Part shown: piece after piece, positions 30,772 through 64,000 of the stretch
Layout: every line of letters begins with the position of its first letter
Numbering within the stretch: position 1 is the stretch's first letter
DNA from: Tretioscincus oriximinensis
Lineage: Eukaryota; Chordata; Lepidosauria; Squamata; Gymnophthalmidae
Reading direction: 5' to 3'
DNA length: 64,000 nt
Assembly (NCBI GenBank): GCA_022410635.1
Contig: JAJVDF010000164.1
Span: 1,938,611-2,002,610, forward strand
Position numbers and translations under genes: made by a program
The notes under the pieces: model-generated
What the model saw: the letters and a program-made list of their open reading frames with translations, nothing else
What the model was told of the DNA's origin: nothing
The model's database searches: none

Positions 30772-31592
30772 CAGATGTGGTTAGTTTGCATATACTTTTC
30801 TTGTAAGAATATCTAATCTCCAGGTTACTGTAATTAGAAAATCCATATTTCTTCTGTATTGTTGATAAAAAATTACTACCTCTTCTATGTATTTTGGTTG
30901 TATAAATCTCTACAGATTTATCAATGAATGATAGTAAACATTAATCTATGGGTTTGCGCATGCACAAGCATGTATGTCCTCAAAAGGTTTAAATTGGCAC
31001 CTTCACATCAAGACATATTTTATTATCTTGCTCTTCACATAAATCCACATGATAGAATGCTAAAAAGGAAATAAATTTAAAATTATACTCTGAACTTGAG
31101 CATAGTGACAAACTTGTCCTCAGCTTTTTATGTCTATTGTCTATGATATGATATTTGGATTAATATTGTTTAATTCATTAGTAAAAAATATAGTGTAAGG
31201 AAATGGTAAAATACTTAGGAAAATCTGAATTTCTCATCCCCATTTAACTACAGAAACAATGAAATATTAATAAACTAGTGGAATAAACCTGTTGCCTGAG
31301 ATTAAGGCAATAGGGGTCCCTTAATATTCCTCTTTCTCTCTTCCTGTGTTGTTTCATGGCAACCACTGCTTGCCTGGCCCTGACTTTAGAACATTCATGA
31401 CATCACACCAGACCCTGGGAATTATCCAAATATTGTCCAATTGCAGAGTCTTCAAGGACTATTGCGACTCCAGGAAATACATATAATAAGAGCTACACAT
31501 AGTTTCAATTCAGAATTGTTTGACCTTTGTATCTAGTTTACAGCACAATCATTTTCTCTCTTTTTTTCAATCAAACAATTTATGATACGGCT

Positions 31593-31598
31593 TTTATT
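31593..31598 (-). promoter_or_regulatory. Candidate distal CYFIP2 polyadenylation signal
   Basis: AATAAA on the minus strand at the far end of the repeat-poor block. Nearer signals exist, so usage is uncertain. Confidence 0.3.
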
Positions 31599-32138
31599 TT
31601 TGCATTATTAACAGAATTCATTCCAGTTTGCTGTACATAATGTTGGAAACTGCAACACAGGTCATTAAGTCTTCATACATAAGGAATCTTGCCATTACAG
31701 AAGCATTTTGAATGGGGATGGGAAACCTTAATTGATCAAGACAAAGAACCCAAAAAATACAAAACAATATATATCATTTCTCGCTGCATAGCAAATATGA
31801 TTCAACACCATAATTGATCACTACGGTAATTATACTGCACCATAAATAAATGTAAATTCATTGTACAAAAAGTCCTGGACAAGTTCTTCATACAAATATG
31901 GTACACTTGAAATAATTATTCAAAGGGCTTTTTTTTCCTTTAAACTTTTTTTTTGTTTAAAAACACCTTGCTCATGATCTTAAATAGACAAATATCAATT
32001 AACATAATAATAATACAGAAGAGCATAAGAATTAATATGGTGACTGAAACTTCTGACAAGTGCTGCTGGGAAAGAGAATATGGCTGAAGTGCTCCAGTTG
32101 ACGTCTTATTCTGGCAAATCGTTCAGATCAACTTGATA

Positions 32139-32171
32139 ACACTCATTCACTCACTCACTCACTCACTCACA
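32139..32171 (+). repeat. TCAC tetranucleotide microsatellite
   Basis: Seven or so units of CACT within the probable CYFIP2 3' UTR; likely polymorphic. Confidence 0.9.
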
Positions 32172-35100
32172 TTTATGCCCTATCCTATCCCTGATGACTA
32201 GAAGTAACCATAGTTGTTCACTATTGTTAATAAAGGAAGTCTTGACTTTCCTTTTTAGCTTAACCCACATTTAATGTAGCTCTCCACACTTTCACTTAGA
32301 AACAGGGACACATTATACATTGTATGATTCTCTCTTACGATCAATATTCCTTTCTAAATTTTACCAATAATCAGTCTTGCATTTTAAAGAGACAGAAAAG
32401 CAGTAGAAAGATGCTAATAATCTTTTCCTTTCTAGCCAGTGTTTTTTCAAAAGCCTTTCCCAATGACTTCTCCCCCTGCCCTTTGTTTCTTCACAAAGCA
32501 ACTCTTAAGAGTTGGGGGAAAGGAATGAATAGGAAGAAGAAACACTGGGATTCAGAGAGGTAGCCTTCTGAAAATATTCCTTTTCCCAAGTGCAGGACAT
32601 ATTTGGGTACCTTTGCAAGATCCTTTTACAACCACAAGAAAAGGATATGGACTACTAATCCACTTTTGTATTCTTTTGGACAAGGAACCCTTTTTTCTTT
32701 CCTGAATTTGAACAGGAGCCCATCTTGCTTAAGTTCCAAATAATATACTTTTAAATTTGATTTGCGCCCTTTTCATGAATTGTGGTTCTGAACATTCTTG
32801 GAGCTCCAGCAATTTTCCTGTAAGTCTTCATAGGAATGATGACATAGACCAAGAACACCTAATTCAGAGATGTGGCAGATATAGTCTACTGTAGCAAGTG
32901 TGCACCTGTAACCTCCTAAGTGGAACATTCCACGCTTGAAGACTTTTGATTTGGTTTCTGATGCACACAATTAGGACCGTGCATGTCTTCGGAGAGAGTT
33001 TGGGCATGCCCAACCTAGAGCTTGCATTTTGGGCATGGGAGGTACAATGGATTGTCCAGATCACTCCGTAATTAATTTATTACATAAGCTCATAGCACAA
33101 AGTGGCCAAAAAAGTTGACAAATATCCAATGACTGCCCTAGGTCACTGCAAAGGGATTCAGAGGCCTGGAAACTCAGAGCAAAAGCTTTTCAGTACAAAG
33201 TCTGATGTTGGTCTAATAGTTTAAAAACTAAGAAATACCCTAAAATTACCCTGAGTTTTTCCCCCGTACTCAGTGATCCTGAAGCCAACCCTGTCTTCCT
33301 TCTCTATTCTGTACAATGCTTATCACTTATTCATAAATAATATTCATCTTACAAGTGAATAATTAATAATCTGTCTGTAAATAATTTGGGAAACATGATG
33401 TGTGAGTTTGTTTCAAGTGCTTTTAGAATATAATAAACTCTATGGTATAGCTGTCATTAAAATTATGGTTTCAAATGAACATGCGAATGTTTGGTCAATC
33501 TTTGCAAGCCATGGAGGATGAAATTATGGTACAATACCAGCAGCTGCACCTTACAGAAATGGTGAAGGACTCGATCTGAAATGGACATTTTTGATGGGAA
33601 ATGATAGGAGGGAATTCTTAAGATTCTNAGATCTCCCACTTGTGATTCTAAAATGACTTATCTGAGGAAAGTCTTAGTTCCTTATGGTTTTAAATCTTGT
33701 TCATTATGCATGCAGCAAATACTCACACCAGGGAATTTTTTTTCCAGTTAGAGAATGATGAACCAAATTTTATGGGAAGACAAGACCCAACAGAAAACAT
33801 CAGCAGCCTAAAATTAAGATAAGATTAAAGAAGCAAGTTCTAGTGCAGTCTGGAATCTGTGGCAAAATAGAGAATTTTAGGACAACTAGGATAATAGTCA
33901 TTTAGTTTGTTGAAAAGTTTTTCTCAGCAAACCCTGTAAAAAGGTAAGGGTTATGCTGTTGAATCATCCTCATTTCTTTTGTTCCCCGGCCCTTAATAAA
34001 TTCTTGATTATTTTCTTACTGCTTAAAAATTTAGATCTACAGAAAATCCAGAACCCAAAACAAAAGTATTGTTGGACATTAAAATAAGCCTACCTCAGTA
34101 TTGAGAAACTATCTAGAATTTCTCTTCTTAACAATGGTAACAATTTGGTGTGAATTGAACTTCCTGGATCAATTTTGTTTTTGTGTTTTGATAGTGATCC
34201 ACAGGTTAAAAAAAGGAAAAGAGTATGGTTATTAAAAAATTTTTTTTTNAAAGATTGAAGACCTTGCTTTTTTACTTTATGTGACGATACCGGAATATTC
34301 CATTTGTCAAGTAGTTGGGCAAACTTTGAACTCAGGGTAAGTTTTCTAACATCTGTCACAAAGTTGAAGGTGTCAGCGATTAGTTTTATCAGTCACATTC
34401 CTTTGCAATGCATTTATGTGGCTTCTAGAACTAGAGGACTTTGTTTTGTCTACATTCCTATTAACGTATACTGCCAAATGTTTTTGATGAGCTTCAATTG
34501 TAAGTCAAGATGTAAGTCCGCCTAATTGGATGATTTTAATGATGAGAAGCACAAATCTGGCCAAATAACCTGTTTGCAAAAGCATTGTGCAAATTGCATT
34601 TGACATCAAATGACTGTCGTTTGTGTAAATTTTGCAGAATGCTTTTGAACCGTATCAGTATTTGATTTTGCTGGACTATTATATCTGGATGATCCTATTT
34701 ATTTCAGTAATCTATGTTCTTTTAAATCTATGGCTCCAGGGAACATTTGATTGATTGTCATTTGGAGTTTCTCCAAACTTTACCAAGAGCCCAGCTGTTG
34801 GATTGTGTATGCTCATCTATATTAAATGTGCTAATCGTTGCAGTGGTGTGAGGAGCAGAAAGTCTACTTTAGGCTTGGATGGTTGTAAAAGCCCAATTGT
34901 AATTATTCTTACATTTATGAAACAGAAGCTGCTGCATGTAAATACCATATGGTTGAGGTCCTATAACCATTTAGAGTTGTTTCTACTTCACTATTGCATG
35001 GATATCAAACTCTAAGGTGATTACTAGGTGCCACATACAGTTCCAGAATAGGAAAAAGGTGGAACATGTTACTCTGTTGAGAAAGACTCTGTGCTAAGTA

Positions 35101-35829
35101 GAGTAATAACGTTTCATCATTGTGTCATCACCAAAAAAATTGTCTTCTGAAAAATCCTTTTGGCCAGATGGAATATCTGACTTTAACTACCCCATAATTT
35201 ACATAGTATTAATTAATTTTGCAAACTAACATAGAGCCTAAAAGTAGACCCTTTTTCAAGTACTTCACTGCTCAACTAAGGATGTACCCTGAACCTATTT
35301 TAGCAAGATTTGGTAATTCTAGAAAGGCAGGAAAAGACAAAGTAAAGAGAAATTCCTCAACTCCTAGACTGACAACAGTTGAGATCCTAATGTTAATATA
35401 ATTTGCTTAAATTACCTTCTCATCAACTGCTAGGAAAAATGAATATTTTTTCTGTGTATAACATTAGAATTGTTCCACTTCATCATGCATAAGGCTGCCT
35501 TAATGGGTATCCCAAAGCCATTATTATTTTAAAAACCATTGGTATTATTTTTGTGCTTAATTAGGTGGTTCTGGGCTCACAAATAACTAGAAGATACCAC
35601 TGAAAAAAACACAATCTGTTCTTTCAAACCAGAGAGACATTATAGAAGAGCATGCAGTTAAACCAGGCCTTCTAGGAAAATGATTGTTTTGTAGACTGGA
35701 TCAATCCACATCTGTGTGGTTGCTACATCTCTTCTGCTAGCCTTTTCTTTCCAGGCCACTGTTGGGATCCATTTGCTTCTTCTGCACTAACTTCAGATGG
35801 AGCAGTACAAATTGATTGCATTTCCAGCA

Positions 35830-64000
<28,171 letters not shown>

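Larger units (their letters stand above)
20470..31592. other. Intergenic region between NIPAL4 5' end and CYFIP2 3' end
   Basis: About 11 kb with no protein-coding host gene recognised. Several mobile elements are listed separately. The unlisted stretches (21320-22020, 23070-24835, 25015-25920, 26060-26630, 26720-27680, 29950-30375, 30790-31590) show nothing I can assign. Confidence 0.7.
31593..35829 (-). other. Probable CYFIP2 3' UTR, repeat-poor block
   Basis: About 4.2 kb directly downstream of the CYFIP2 stop, with no recognisable mobile element although the flanks are full of them. This is expected for a conserved, long 3' UTR. AATAAA on the minus strand occurs at 31593-31598 and at other places (for example near 34700), so the real end is uncertain. 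Confidence 0.5.

Overview
The window is nuclear DNA from a vertebrate, most likely a squamate reptile (lizard or snake). Two spliced, AT-rich genes with long introns sit in a dense mix of CR1/L3, L2, L1, RTE-like and Penelope-like retroelements, a Sauria-type SINE ending in an ACA-rich tail, tRNA-headed SINEs and many short palindromic DNA transposons. The species assignment rests on recognising repeat families by eye. Single n's are scattered through the window as in a draft assembly.

Both real genes lie on the minus strand, in tandem. On the right (35830-63251) are the last 11 coding exons of CYFIP2, 498 codons of the WAVE-complex subunit; its 5' exons lie beyond the window. On the left (6489-19582) is a complete six-exon NIPAL4 (ichthyin, a NIPA-family magnesium transporter), 402 codons. 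All splice junctions use AG/GT and all phases join in frame. The CYFIP2-NIPAL4 order and orientation match the human 5q33.3 block. ADAM19, next in human, was not found.

Region by region: 1-6488 is repeats plus probable NIPAL4 3' UTR. 6489-19582 is NIPAL4, with three hAT-like MITEs and several foldback elements in its introns. 19050-20290 is a CpG-rich promoter region over exon 1. 20290-31590 is intergenic and holds an L1 tail with a perfect 16-bp target duplication, an 82-bp near-perfect palindrome, and a Penelope-like element with a 650-codon open RT/GIY-YIG frame and a hammerhead-ribozyme-like motif. About 31590-35829 is a repeat-poor block, probably the CYFIP2 3' UTR. 35830-64000 is CYFIP2, with CR1, SINE, Tc1-like, L2 and L1-derived insertions in its introns.

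No operon-like or defence-like system is present. The most interesting material is in the mobile DNA: the Penelope-like element and its ribozyme motif, an ORF1-only (HAL1-like) L1 derivative nested in an L2, a hAT-like MITE family carrying CTCF-like motifs, and foldback families clustered at the NIPAL4 promoter.
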